A stretch of 64,000 nucleotides of DNA from Palsa-739 sp963820725 (GTDB lineage Bacteria > Actinomycetota > Thermoleophilia > Gaiellales > Gaiellaceae). Below are positions 35,039 to 43,699 of this stretch, in pieces. The stretch covers positions 434,001 to 498,000 of the forward strand of contig CAWGAZ010000004.1 in assembly GCA_963820725.1 (NCBI GenBank), written 5' to 3'. Each line of letters starts with the position of its first letter. Position 1 is the stretch's first letter. Below the pieces are notes generated by a model. That model was not told the DNA's origin and made no database searches. It saw nothing but the letters and a program-made list of their open reading frames with translations. A program made the position numbers and the translations under genes.

Positions 35039-36396
35039 GAGCCGGCCAGCGCCGGCAGCCGCGCACCGGCCTCTTCGAGGAACGACGTCGAGTACTCGCC
35101 GCTGCGGAATTCGTCGCTGCCGAGGATCTCGTGCAGCACCTCGCGCGTCGTCGGCACGCCGACGATCTCGAACTCGCTCAGCGCCCGCCGGGCCCGCGCA
35201 ATCGCCAGGCGGCGGCTGGTGTCGACGACGACGAGCTTCGCGATCAGCGAGTCGTAGTACGGGGTGATGGTCGTCCCCTCCTCGACGAAGGTGTCGACGC
35301 GGACGCCGGGGCCGAGTGGCGGCCGGAAGCGCTCGATCCGCCCGGGCGCCGGGGCGAAGCCGCGCGCCGGATCCTCGGCGTTGATCCGGAGCTCGATCGC
35401 GTGGCCCCTGCGCGGGCCGGCCCGGCCGCCGTGCGCGAGCGGCTGGTCGGCCGCGATCCGGACCTGCTCGCGGACGATGTCGATGCCGATGATCGACTCG
35501 GTGACCGGGTGCTCGACCTGAAGGCGGGCGTTCAGCTCGATGAAGGAGAACGAGCCGTCCGGCCCGACGAGGAACTCGAACGTCCCGGCGTTGCGGTAGC
35601 CGATGTGCCTGCACGCGCGCTCCGCGGCGGCCTCCATCTCCTCGCGCTGTTCGTCGTCGAGCGCCGGCGAGGGCGACTCCTCGATCAGCTTCTGGTGGCG
35701 GCGCTGCACCGAGCACTCGCGCTCGCCGCAGGTGAGGACGTGGCCATGGTTGTCGCAGAGCACCTGGATCTCGACGTGGCGCGCCGGCGTGATCACCTTC
35801 TCGACGTACAGCGAGCCGTCCCCGAACGCGGCCTGGGCCTCCGCAGCCGCGCGCTCGTAGGCGTCGCGGAGCTCCCCCGGCGCGGTCACCACCCGCATGC
35901 CCTTGCCGCCGCCGCCGGCTGCGGCTTTCAGCAGCACCGGGAAGCCGAGCTCCTCGGCCGCTGCGAGCGCATCGTCCGGTGCTGCCACGCCTTCGGTTCC
36001 CGGCACGAGCGGCACGCCTGCCGCGCGCATCTCGGCCTTGGCGCGCGCCTTGTCGCCCATCCGCTTCATCACGTCCGCCGGGGGGCCGATGAAGACGAGG
36101 TCGTTGTCCTCGCACGCACGGACGAAGTCGGCGTTCTCGGAGACGAAGCCGTAGCCGGGATGGACTGCCTCGCAGCCTGTGGTCTCGGCCGCGGCGATGA
36201 GGGCCGGAATGCTGAGATAGCTCTCGGCGGCGGCCGGCGGGCCGATGCGGACGGCGCGGTCGGCGAGCCGCACGTGGAGCGCGTCCTCGTCCGCCGTCGA
36301 GTAGACGGCGACCGCCTCGACGCCGAGCTCGTGCAGGGCTCGGATCACGCGCACGGCGATCTCGCCGCGATTGGCCACGAGGGCACGGTTGAACAC
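35035..36396 (-). CDS. accC: biotin carboxylase subunit of acetyl-/acyl-CoA carboxylase
   Basis: 453 residues. The order is N-terminal NRGEIAVRVIRAL and VHPGYGFVSENADFV; ATP-grasp loop AAAGGGGKGMRVV; then CGERECSVQRRHQKLIEE, FIELNARLQVEHPVTE (catalytic Glu/Arg) and a lid closing with DSLIAKLVV. It carboxylates the biotin on a carrier protein using bicarbonate and ATP. The carrier is probably the fusion at 36989-38791, separated by one MBL-like gene. Confidence 0.96.
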   Translation of the reverse strand: MFNRALVANRGEIAVRVIRALHELGVEAVAVYSTADEDALHVRLADRAVRIGPPAAAESYLSIPALIAAAETTGCEAVHPGYGFVSENADFVRACEDNDLVFIGPPADVMKRMGDKARAKAEMRAAGVPLVPGTEGVAAPDDALAAAEELGFPVLLKAAAGGGGKGMRVVTAPGELRDAYERAAAEAQAAFGDGSLYVEKVITPARHVEIQVLCDNHGHVLTCGERECSVQRRHQKLIEESPSPALDDEQREEMEAAAERACRHIGYRNAGTFEFLVGPDGSFSFIELNARLQVEHPVTESIIGIDIVREQVRIAADQPLAHGGRAGPRRGHAIELRINAEDPARGFAPAPGRIERFRPPLGPGVRVDTFVEEGTTITPYYDSLIAKLVVVDTSRRLAIARARRALSEFEIVGVPTTREVLHEILGSDEFRSGEYSTSFLEEAGARLPALAGS

Positions 36397-36405
36397 GGGC
36401 GGAGC

Positions 36406-36987
36406 CTAGCCCGCCAGCACGGCGGCAAGCGCACGGGCGCCGCCGCGCAGCACGGGGTTCCCGTGCGAGACGAGAACGCGCGCGACGGGAAGATCCAGGG
36501 TCGGTGCGAGCGACGCCCTCAGGTCGTCGTGCGTCGCCGTTCCGAGCCAGCGCTCAGGGCAGAGCCGCAACGGCTCGTCGGTGGCGTGCGGCTTCGCCCC
36601 GGCGCCGAGCAGGACGTCGCCGACGGCGAGCGCACGCTGCCGAGGGAGCCAGAACACCACCTCGCCCGGCCGCGCGGTCTCGAAGGCCTGGATCCCTCCC
36701 GGCAGCTCGTCCCCGGGGATCGGATCCGTCACCTCGACCCCGCGGTTGGCGAGGGAGCGCGCTTCGCGCCGATGCGCCCAGACGTGCGGCGCCTTGGTCG
36801 AACGCGCGTGCCAGCGAATCGTGAGCAGGACGTGCTGGGGCCGCGTCAGCCCGCGCGGCGGGTCGAGCGGATCGATCAGGACGAGCCCGTCGGCGGTGTC
36901 GACCGCGAGGCAGCCGACCTCCTCGCGCCACTCCTCGTGCCAGGCCGTCCAGCGACGAAGGCCCGAAGCGATCTCCGTCAGAGGCAT
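36406..36987 (-). CDS. MBL-fold-like protein lacking the HxHxDH motif
   Basis: 193 residues. The outline is that of a small metallo-beta-lactamase-fold protein: EEVGCLAVDTADGLVLIDPL at the start, RALAVGDVLLG (Asp kept) in the middle and VARVLVSHGNPVLRGG (His kept) at the end. Where HxHxDH should be the sequence reads LLTIRWHARSTKAP, so the main metal site is gone. It lies between the AccB fusion and accC with 1-9 bp gaps, so it is co-expressed with them. The role is unknown. Confidence 0.7.
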   Translation of the reverse strand: MPLTEIASGLRRWTAWHEEWREEVGCLAVDTADGLVLIDPLDPPRGLTRPQHVLLTIRWHARSTKAPHVWAHRREARSLANRGVEVTDPIPGDELPGGIQAFETARPGEVVFWLPRQRALAVGDVLLGAGAKPHATDEPLRLCPERWLGTATHDDLRASLAPTLDLPVARVLVSHGNPVLRGGARALAAVLAG

Positions 36988-36988
36988 G

Positions 36989-38791
36989 TCAGAGCGCCGG
37001 CCGGCCGACGAGCGGCTCGAGCTCGAAGAGCAGCTGCCCGAACTCGACAGCCGTTGCGTTCTCGGCGTGCACGCCGCGCACGACTCCCTCGACGTCGGCC
37101 TTCACCTCGTTCATGAGCTTCATCGCCTCGAGGATGCAGAGCGTCTGTCCAGGCGCGACCACGTCGCCGACCTCGACGAACGGCGGCGAGCCCGGCTGCG
37201 GCGCGCGGTAGAAGGTGCCGACCATCGGCGACTCGACGCGCATGAGCGTGCCGCTGACCGCGGTCGTCTCGGGCAGGTCCGGCTCGGGCACTGCGAGAGG
37301 CGCCGCTCCTGGACCGCCCGTGCCGGCAGGACCCTCGGGCGTCGAGCGAACCGAGATCCGCATCCCGTCCTCCTCGATCGTCACCTCGCCGATCCCCGAC
37401 TCCTCCACGATCCGCACGATCTCCCGGACGCGCTCGGCGCGGTGCTCGTCCACGGCGGCGAGATCGTCGTCACGCTCGCCCCGGCCGCGGATTCCACGGA
37501 GCAGCCGCTCGGCGTCCTCGCCGAACAACCCGAGCAGGAGCAGCTCCTCCTCGCTCGTCGCCACGCCGCCGGCGCGCTCGCGCACCTCGTCGAGCGGCGG
37601 TGTGACGTCCTCCTCGCTGTCGGGATCCGTGGTGAGCTGGACGACCCGCTCGAGGGCGGCGTCGATCGGAGCGGGCGGCGTGCCGAACGCGCCGGCGACG
37701 AGGCTGCGCACCTCGTCCACGACGACGAGGTAGCGGCTCGCCGAGAGGACGTTGATGATCGCCTGGGTCGCGAGTACCTGGCCGATGGGCGACGCGAGCG
37801 GCGGCCAGCCCGTCTCGGCACGAATCCGGTCGAGCTCCTCCAGCACCTCGTCGAGCCTGTCGCCCGAGCTTTCTGCCCGCAGCGAGTGGTCGATACCGCC
37901 AACGACGCTGGCCGGCAGGTCGTGGCGCGCAGCGAGCACGGCGATGCGCGGCACGAGCGGAGTTACGAGCTCGTCCCCGATGTGCTCGTCGACGAGGTCG
38001 GTCGCCTCCCACAGCGCGTCGATGTCGACGCCGGGATCGAGGCCGATGCCGCCGAGCGCCTCCGCCAGCGCCTCGCCCGACACCCGATGCAGGGTCAGCG
38101 CCAGCGGGTAGATAGCGCAGGCGAGGAGCTGCGCGCCCGCGCGGGCCGCCGCGAGGGTGGCGGCGAGGGCGCTGCCGCCGGCTCCCTGGGCGTAGATCCC
38201 GACCGGCAGCCCGCTCGCGTCGGCGAGCGCCCGGACGAGCTCCTCTGCCGTGTGCGGCTGCAACGAGCCGGTCGGATCGTGGAGGAGGACGCGCACGGCG
38301 CCGAACTCGGACAGCACCCGCGCGCGTTCGATCAGCGTCTCGATCTCGCCCGTGCGTCCGGGGCTGTAGACCAGGCCGGCCTCGAAGTCCCTCTCCGCGG
38401 CGACGATCGCCTCCGCGGCCTCGCGCAGGTTAGAGACGTCGTTGAGCGGATCGTGCAGCCGGAACACGTCGATCCCGTTCTCGGCCGCCGAGGCGACGAA
38501 CCGGCGGGCGAAGTCGGCGTCGACGGGCCGCGAGCCGACGAGGAACCGTCCCCGGAGTGCAAGCCCGAGCGGCGTGCTCACGCGCGCCTTGAGCGCGCGG
38601 ATCCGCTCCCACGGGCTCTCGACGCCGCGTTTGACGGCCGCGTCGAAGCAGCCGCCGCCCGAGACCTCGAGGTACGCGAAGCCGGCCTTGTCGAGGATCT
38701 CGGCGAGCCGGAGCTGCGCGGCGGCCGGGACGCGTCCCGCGAGCGGCTCCTGCCCGAGCAGGCGAATCGTGGTGTCGGCGAGCGACGGCAC
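36989..38791 (-). CDS. biotin carboxyl carrier protein fused to a degenerate carboxyltransferase (PycB/OadA-like) domain
   Basis: 600 residues. About 1-390 align by pattern with the pyruvate carboxylase/oxaloacetate decarboxylase carboxyltransferase: ADTTIR, ILDKAGFAYLEVSGGGCFDA, PWERIRALK, AAENGIDVFRLHDPLNDVSN, and SPIGQVLATQAIINVL near 335-350. About 450-600 is a full AccB: VREIVRIVEESGIGEVTIEE, a Pro/Gly linker, and a biotinyl domain with EAMKLM (Lys 558). The expected metal ligands of the carboxyltransferase are all replaced: RDAHQS is RLLGQE (10-15), KDxxG is HDPTG (171-175), and the HxHxHD site is VGIYAQG (197-203). It probably serves as the carrier for AccC. Confidence 0.88.
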   Translation of the reverse strand: MPSLADTTIRLLGQEPLAGRVPAAAQLRLAEILDKAGFAYLEVSGGGCFDAAVKRGVESPWERIRALKARVSTPLGLALRGRFLVGSRPVDADFARRFVASAAENGIDVFRLHDPLNDVSNLREAAEAIVAAERDFEAGLVYSPGRTGEIETLIERARVLSEFGAVRVLLHDPTGSLQPHTAEELVRALADASGLPVGIYAQGAGGSALAATLAAARAGAQLLACAIYPLALTLHRVSGEALAEALGGIGLDPGVDIDALWEATDLVDEHIGDELVTPLVPRIAVLAARHDLPASVVGGIDHSLRAESSGDRLDEVLEELDRIRAETGWPPLASPIGQVLATQAIINVLSASRYLVVVDEVRSLVAGAFGTPPAPIDAALERVVQLTTDPDSEEDVTPPLDEVRERAGGVATSEEELLLLGLFGEDAERLLRGIRGRGERDDDLAAVDEHRAERVREIVRIVEESGIGEVTIEEDGMRISVRSTPEGPAGTGGPGAAPLAVPEPDLPETTAVSGTLMRVESPMVGTFYRAPQPGSPPFVEVGDVVAPGQTLCILEAMKLMNEVKADVEGVVRGVHAENATAVEFGQLLFELEPLVGRPAL

Positions 38792-38822
38792 GGCGAGACC
38801 TTATCGCCCGCGCCCGTCCGCT

Positions 38823-39389
38823 CTAGGCGCGCGAGATGTAGCGGCCCTCGCGGGGATCGACCTTCAGACGATCGCCCACGTTGACGAAGAGCGGCACGTT
38901 GACGACGGCACCCGTCTCGAGCTTCGCCGGCTTCGTGACGTTCGAGACCGTGTCGCCCTTTACGCCCGGCTCGGTCTCCACGACCTCGAGCTCGACGGAC
39001 GCCGGCAGCTGCAGGTTCGACGGCTTCCCATTCACGCTCAACACCTGGACGGAGGCATTCGGCTGCATGTACGGCAGCTCGTCGGTCAGGTCGGCGTGCG
39101 GCAGCGCGAACTGCTCGTACGTCTCCGCGTCCATGAAGTGCACGTCGGAACCGTCGTCGTAGAGGTACTGGACGTTCTTCGTCTCGGTGTGCACGCGCGG
39201 GAACTTCTCGCCCGCACGGAACGTGCGGTCGACGACCGCGCCCGCCTCGAGGCTCTTCAGCTTCGTGCGGACGAACGCGCCGCCCTTGCCGGGCTTCACG
39301 TGCTGGAACTCGACGATCCGCCAAACCTTGCCGTCGAGCTCGATGTGCATCCCGTTCTTGAAGCTGTTCGTGTCGACCGTCTCTGCCAC
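38823..39389 (-). CDS. efp: elongation factor P
   Basis: 188 residues, standard. The three beta domains are visible; the modification loop is FQHVKPGKGGAFVRTKLKS with Lys about 35 at the tip. YLYDDGSDVHFMDAETYEQ and the C-terminal KLETGAVVNVPLFVNVGD follow. It relieves ribosome stalling at polyproline stretches. No EpmA/EarP-type modifying gene is nearby. The order aroQ-pepP-efp-accB is conserved in many Gram-positives. Confidence 0.97.
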   Translation of the reverse strand: MAETVDTNSFKNGMHIELDGKVWRIVEFQHVKPGKGGAFVRTKLKSLEAGAVVDRTFRAGEKFPRVHTETKNVQYLYDDGSDVHFMDAETYEQFALPHADLTDELPYMQPNASVQVLSVNGKPSNLQLPASVELEVVETEPGVKGDTVSNVTKPAKLETGAVVNVPLFVNVGDRLKVDPREGRYISRA

Positions 39390-39404
39390 GGCGGCGGATG
39401 GTAG

Positions 39405-40445
39405 CTAGCCGACGGTGACGAGCTCTTTCGTGAACCGGACCGGGTTCTCGATCCCGTCGTCCGTCACGATCACGTCGTCCTCGATCCGGATGCCGAAGCG
39501 GCCGGCGAGGTAGACACCCGGCTCGACGGTGACGACGTTGCCGGCCGCGAGCGTGTCGGAGCTTTCGGTCGAGAGCCGGGGCGACTCGTGGACGTCGAGG
39601 CCGAGGCCGTGTCCCAGCCCGTGGCCGAACGTGCCGGCGAACGCGCTGTCCTCGATCACGCCCCGCGCCGCTGCGTCGACGTCGAGGCCGCTCTCGCCGG
39701 CACGGATCGCGTCCAGCCCGGCCTGCTGCGCGGCGAGCACCACGTCGTAGGCCTCGCGCATCTCGCCGTCGAGCTCGCCGGTGGCGAGCGTCCGCGTGTA
39801 GTCGGAGGCGTAGCCACCCACCCGGCAGCCGGTGTCGATCACGACGAGCTCGCCCTCACCGATCGCGCGGTCACCCGCGCGCGCATGCGGCCGGGCGCCT
39901 GTCGGGCCGGAGCCGACGATCGCCTCGAACGACTCCTCGTCCGCTCCTTCGGCGTGGTAGAGCTTCGTGATGTCCCAGGCGACGTCCCGCTCGCGGCGCC
40001 CGACGAACCGGACCTCGCCCACGAGCCGCTCGAACATCCGGTCCGTGATCGCGCAGGCCCGCCGGAAGGCTTCGAGCTCGCCGTCGTCCTTGACGGCGCG
40101 CAATCGCTCGACGAGGCCCGTGCGCGGCACCAGCTCGAGCCCGCGTTCCCGCAGCTGCTCGGCATACGACCACGGGAGGACGTTCGCCTCGAAGCCGAAC
40201 CGGCCCGAGAGGTTCTCGCCGAGCCACCCGATCAGCGTCCGCTTGGTCTGCACCGCCTCGACGTCCTCGGCCGCCCGCGCGGCCTCGATGTAGCGGAAGT
40301 CGGTGAAGAGGCGTACCCGGTCCGGCTCGACGAGCAGTGCCGCGTTGGAGCTGTCCAGCCCCGTCAGGTAGAGGACGTTGACCGGGTTCGTGACGAGGAG
40401 CGGCTCCTCGAGCAGCTCCCGCAGCCGTTCGATCCGCTCGCTCAC
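39405..40445 (-). CDS. pepP: Xaa-Pro aminopeptidase (M24 family)
   Basis: 346 residues from GTG 40445, overlapping the aroQ stop. The creatinase-like N-domain reads LLVTNPVNVLYLTGLDSSNA. The pita-bread catalytic domain has the metal ligands in VVIDTGCRVGGYASDYTRTL, GTFGHGLGHGLGLDVHESP, TVEPGVYLAG and IRIEDDVIVT. It removes N-terminal residues preceding proline. Cytosolic, in the efp run, where polyproline handling is also the theme. Confidence 0.93.
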   Translation of the reverse strand: MSERIERLRELLEEPLLVTNPVNVLYLTGLDSSNAALLVEPDRVRLFTDFRYIEAARAAEDVEAVQTKRTLIGWLGENLSGRFGFEANVLPWSYAEQLRERGLELVPRTGLVERLRAVKDDGELEAFRRACAITDRMFERLVGEVRFVGRRERDVAWDITKLYHAEGADEESFEAIVGSGPTGARPHARAGDRAIGEGELVVIDTGCRVGGYASDYTRTLATGELDGEMREAYDVVLAAQQAGLDAIRAGESGLDVDAAARGVIEDSAFAGTFGHGLGHGLGLDVHESPRLSTESSDTLAAGNVVTVEPGVYLAGRFGIRIEDDVIVTDDGIENPVRFTKELVTVG

Positions 40446-40870
40446 GCGGCTCCCTTCAGGTAGTCGAGCGCCATCTTGTAGCCGTCGGGCCCGTGGCCGA
40501 CGAAGCGTGCGGCGACGAGGTCGGAGACCACCGAGTGCCGCCTCCATTCCTCTCTCTCGTCGACGTTGGACAGGTGCACCTCGACGATCGGGATCGTGAG
40601 GGCCTCGAGAGCGTCGTGGATCGCCCACGCATAGTGGGTCCAGGCGCCGGGGTTGACGACCACCCCGTCGACGGTGTCGTACGCGTCGTGGCACCACTTG
40701 ATGTACTCGCCGTCGTCGTTCGTCTGCCGGCACTGGACGGTCAGCTCGAGCGCCCGCGCCCACTCGTAGATGCGGCTCTCGAGCTCCGCGATCGAGAGAC
40801 CGCCGTAGACCTCCGGATCGCGACGGCCGAGCATGTTCAGGTTCACGCCGTTGAGCACCGAGATCCTCAC
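40442..40870 (-). CDS. aroQ: type II 3-dehydroquinate dehydratase
   Basis: 142 residues. ISVLNGVNLNMLGRRDPEVYG gives the N-terminal active-site loop (Asn, Arg, Tyr); VVVNPGAWTHYAWAIHDAL and IPIVEVHLSNVDEREEWRRHS give the His and Arg of the second loop. It makes 3-dehydroshikimate as a dodecamer. It overlaps aroKB upstream by 4 bp and pepP downstream by 4 bp. Confidence 0.96.
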   Translation of the reverse strand: MRISVLNGVNLNMLGRRDPEVYGGLSIAELESRIYEWARALELTVQCRQTNDDGEYIKWCHDAYDTVDGVVVNPGAWTHYAWAIHDALEALTIPIVEVHLSNVDEREEWRRHSVVSDLVAARFVGHGPDGYKMALDYLKGAA

Positions 40871-42282
40871 GCGATCAACCTATCGAGTTCGCGCCGTACG
40901 TCCTCCTCGGGAACGGCAACGTCCCACCGAGGCCCGTCGTCGCCCAGCAGTACGAGCCGGAGCTCGCCGCTGCGTGCCTTCTTGTCCCGGTGCATCGCCG
41001 TCCACGCGCGCTCGCGGTCGATGTCGACGGGCCGCGGCCGGAGGATCTCCTCCGCGATGCGCGTGTCGCGCCCGGAGAGACGCAACGCCGCCAGGAGCCC
41101 GAGCGCGACGGCCCGGCCGTGCGTCACGGTTCCGTAGTCGCCCGCGGCCTCGAGGCCGTGGGCGAAGGTGTGGCCGAGGTTGAGGATCGCCCGTTCGCCT
41201 CGCTCGTGCGGATCGCGCAGGCAGACGGCCGCCTTGAACGCCACGCAGCGGCGCACGAGCTCGTCGTCAGGAAGCTCCCAGAACGGCTCTCCGGCGAGCA
41301 GTCCCGTCTTCACGACCTCGGCCATGCCCTCGAGGCGCTGCGGCTCGGAGAGCGTCTCGAGGAGCGCGGGATCGACGAGCGTCCGGGCCGGCCAGTGGAA
41401 GGCGCCGACGAGGTTCTTGCCCTGCGGCAGGTCGATCGCCGTCTTGCCACCGATCGCCGCGTCCACCTGCGCGACGAGACTCGTCGGCACCGGCGTCCAG
41501 GCGATGCCGCGGAGGTACGTCGCCGCCGCGAAGCCGGCCGCGTCGGTCGTGCAGCCGCCGCCGAGCGCGACGATCGTCCCGCCCCGGTCGAGGCGCAGGT
41601 CCTGCCAGAGCCGGTCGAGCGCGGCGAGCGTCTTCGCCTCCTCGCCGGGAGGAAGCTCGTGCGTCTCCGCGAGACGGGTCCCGAGCGCGAGCTGCGCGTC
41701 CATGCCGTGGATGCCGGCGACGTGCGGGTCCGAGACGAGCGCGACCGCGCCGTCGCCCGGCACGAGCTCGCCGAGCTGCTGCAGCGCGCCGCGCTCGACG
41801 TGCACGCCGGCCGCGGCGAGAACGACGTCGTCGGCGTCGCGTGCGGTCGCGTCCGCCACCTCGACGTAGAGCGGCGCGCGCAGCTCGAAGCGGCGGCGGA
41901 ACTCGGTCTCGTCCTGCGCCAGCGGTCGGCTGCTGCGGCGCACGCGGTTCCATGCCGTCTCCATGTCGACCGGCAGATGGACGACGACGGCGCCGTCGTC
42001 GTGCAATACGTCAGGCGTCTCGACCGCTCCCCCGCCCACGGCGATCACGGTGGGCCCTGGCCGCTCGAGCGCGTCCCGCACGAACCGTGCCTCGACCTCG
42101 CGAAAGGCTGCCTCGCCCTGGGTCGCGAAGAGCTCGGGGATCGGGCCGTGCTCTGCAGCGATCGCCTCGTCGACGTCGACGAACGGCCGGCCGAGCAGCC
42201 GCGCGGCCTCCCGTCCCAGCCTCGTCTTCCCCGCCCCCATGAAGCCGACGAGGACGACGTGCCTGTCTAGCGCGGTGTCCAG
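40867..42282 (-). CDS. aroKB: shikimate kinase / 3-dehydroquinate synthase fusion
   Basis: About 471 residues. Residues about 1-165 are shikimate kinase: HVVLVGFMGAGKTRLGREAA (Walker A), FVDVDEAIA, VIAVGGGAVETPD and RSSRPLA. About 170-471 are dehydroquinate synthase: GGTIVALGGGCTTDAAGFAA, PTSLVAQVDAAIGGKTAID and LGHTFAHGLE (metal His). The start is unclear: no ATG/GTG/TTG lies between GTG 42375 (109 bp inside aroC) and ATG 42240 (within the P-loop). The CTG at 42282 gives the natural length and is used here. Fusions of these two steps are known in some bacteria. Confidence 0.9.
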   Translation of the reverse strand: MDTALDRHVVLVGFMGAGKTRLGREAARLLGRPFVDVDEAIAAEHGPIPELFATQGEAAFREVEARFVRDALERPGPTVIAVGGGAVETPDVLHDDGAVVVHLPVDMETAWNRVRRSSRPLAQDETEFRRRFELRAPLYVEVADATARDADDVVLAAAGVHVERGALQQLGELVPGDGAVALVSDPHVAGIHGMDAQLALGTRLAETHELPPGEEAKTLAALDRLWQDLRLDRGGTIVALGGGCTTDAAGFAAATYLRGIAWTPVPTSLVAQVDAAIGGKTAIDLPQGKNLVGAFHWPARTLVDPALLETLSEPQRLEGMAEVVKTGLLAGEPFWELPDDELVRRCVAFKAAVCLRDPHERGERAILNLGHTFAHGLEAAGDYGTVTHGRAVALGLLAALRLSGRDTRIAEEILRPRPVDIDRERAWTAMHRDKKARSGELRLVLLGDDGPRWDVAVPEEDVRRELDRLIA

Positions 42283-43343
42283 TCGATCCGCTCCAGATAC
42301 GCGCGCCAGGCGGCTACGAAGTCGCCGAGTGCGTCGCCGCCGAACTTCTCGCGCGCCGCCCGGGCAAGCTCCCACGCGACCGCCGCCTCGGCCACAACGG
42401 CGAGCGCCTCGACAGCCGAGACGTCGCTCCTCTCGACGAGCGCGTTCGCCGCTTCTCCCGTCGCGAGGTCGACGGAGCCGAGCGGCTTCATGAGCGTCGG
42501 GAGCGGCTTCATCGCGGCCCGGACGACGATCTCCTCCCCGTTCGAGACGCCGGCCTCGATGCCACCGGCGCGATTCGACGTGCGGCGCCGATCCGTGCCG
42601 ATCTCGTCGTGCGCCTCCGAGCCGCGAAGCGCCGCGAGCGCGAAGCCGTCGCCGATCTCGACGCCCTTGACGGCCTGGATGCCCATCACCGCCGCGGCGA
42701 GCCGCGCGTCGAGCCGATCCTCCTTGCGGGCGTAGCTCCCGAGCCCCGGGGGAACCCCAGGCGCCCGCACCTCGACTCGGCCGCCCAGCGTGTCCCTGTC
42801 CGCACGGGCCGCGTCGACGGCGGCAGGATCCGCGCCCGCCTCGGGCAGAGCCTCACCCACGACCTGGACGCCGATCTCGTGGAGAAGCCGTTTCGCCACC
42901 GCGCCGGCCGCGACATGGACGGCCGTGTGCCGCGCCGACGCCCGCTCGAGCGCGTCGCGGACGTCCGGGAGCCCGTGCTTCTGCGCGCCGGCGAGATCCG
43001 CGTGCCCGGGCCGCGGCAGCGTGACCGGCTTCGTCCCCTTCCCCTCCGGGTCGCCCTCGGGCGGCCACGGGCTCATCCCCCACGTCCAGTTCTTGTGGTC
43101 GCGGTTGCGGACGACGAGCGCGAGTGGCGTGCCGAGCGTGCGGCCGTGCCGAAGGCCCGCGAGTACCTCGACCTCGTCGGTCTCGATCTGCTGACGCGGG
43201 GAGCGACCGTAGCCCTGCTGGCGGCGCCGGAGGTCCGCGTCGATCGCGTCCTTCGCGAGGACGAGGCCGGCCGGCAGGCCCGAGACGATCGCGACGAGCG
43301 CCGGCCCGTGCGACTCTCCCGCGGTCGCGAGCTCGAGCGTCAT
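42267..43343 (-). CDS. aroC: chorismate synthase
   Basis: 358 residues. It begins LATAGESHGPALVAIVSGLPAG and contains RRRQQGYGRSPRQQIE, FNRDHKN-like RNRDHKNWTWGMS, RASARHTAVHVAAGA and DRRRTSNRAGGIEAGVSNGE, all flavin/EPSP-binding blocks of AroC. It converts EPSP to chorismate with reduced FMN. It precedes aroKB in the transcript; aroA is not in the window. Confidence 0.96.
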   Translation of the reverse strand: MTLELATAGESHGPALVAIVSGLPAGLVLAKDAIDADLRRRQQGYGRSPRQQIETDEVEVLAGLRHGRTLGTPLALVVRNRDHKNWTWGMSPWPPEGDPEGKGTKPVTLPRPGHADLAGAQKHGLPDVRDALERASARHTAVHVAAGAVAKRLLHEIGVQVVGEALPEAGADPAAVDAARADRDTLGGRVEVRAPGVPPGLGSYARKEDRLDARLAAAVMGIQAVKGVEIGDGFALAALRGSEAHDEIGTDRRRTSNRAGGIEAGVSNGEEIVVRAAMKPLPTLMKPLGSVDLATGEAANALVERSDVSAVEALAVVAEAAVAWELARAAREKFGGDALGDFVAAWRAYLERIDWTPR

Positions 43344-43361
43344 GGCCGAGAGCGTAGTGCG

Positions 43362-43673
43362 CTAGAGCCGGGCGAGCACTCGGGAGACGAGGCTCGGCTG
43401 TCGGTGCCTCGTAGCCGACTGGAGGAATCGGGCGAGGCGGGCCGACTCCTGTGGGTCGAGCGAGATCGCCGCCTCGGCCTCCGCGCCGTGCCAGACGCTC
43501 AGTCGGGCGTGCTGAGGCTCGGTGAGGTAGACCGAGACGCGCAGGCCGCCGTCGCCGACGTCCGGGTGACCCTGGAAGTACTCGACGATTTTCGTGCGCT
43601 GCGACTTGCCGCAGTGCGGACAGAACCGGAAGTGGTCCTGTACCTCTCCTCCGCACGCACGACAGCTGCGCAT
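43362..43673 (-). CDS. zinc-ribbon protein of unknown function
   Basis: 103 residues. The N-terminus holds two CxxC pairs: MRSCRACGGEVQDHFRFCPHCG, a zinc ribbon. The remainder is strand-rich (GGLRVSVYLTEPQHARLSVW) with a C-terminal helix (ESARLARFLQSATRH). No catalytic motif. It sits between aroE and aroC in the same orientation, so co-transcription is likely. It may be a lineage-specific accessory protein. Confidence 0.7.
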   Translation of the reverse strand: MRSCRACGGEVQDHFRFCPHCGKSQRTKIVEYFQGHPDVGDGGLRVSVYLTEPQHARLSVWHGAEAEAAISLDPQESARLARFLQSATRHRQPSLVSRVLARL

Positions 43674-43699
43674 CTGCTTCTTCTATGCCCCTGGCCGCC

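Noticed and set aside
33511..37116. Very long open frame antisense to ispA, nusB and accC
   Set aside because: It is a by-product of high GC and third-position bias opposite well-conserved genes; the protein is low-complexity Arg/Ala/Gly with no recognisable domain. The same holds for other long antisense frames such as 45649-48060.
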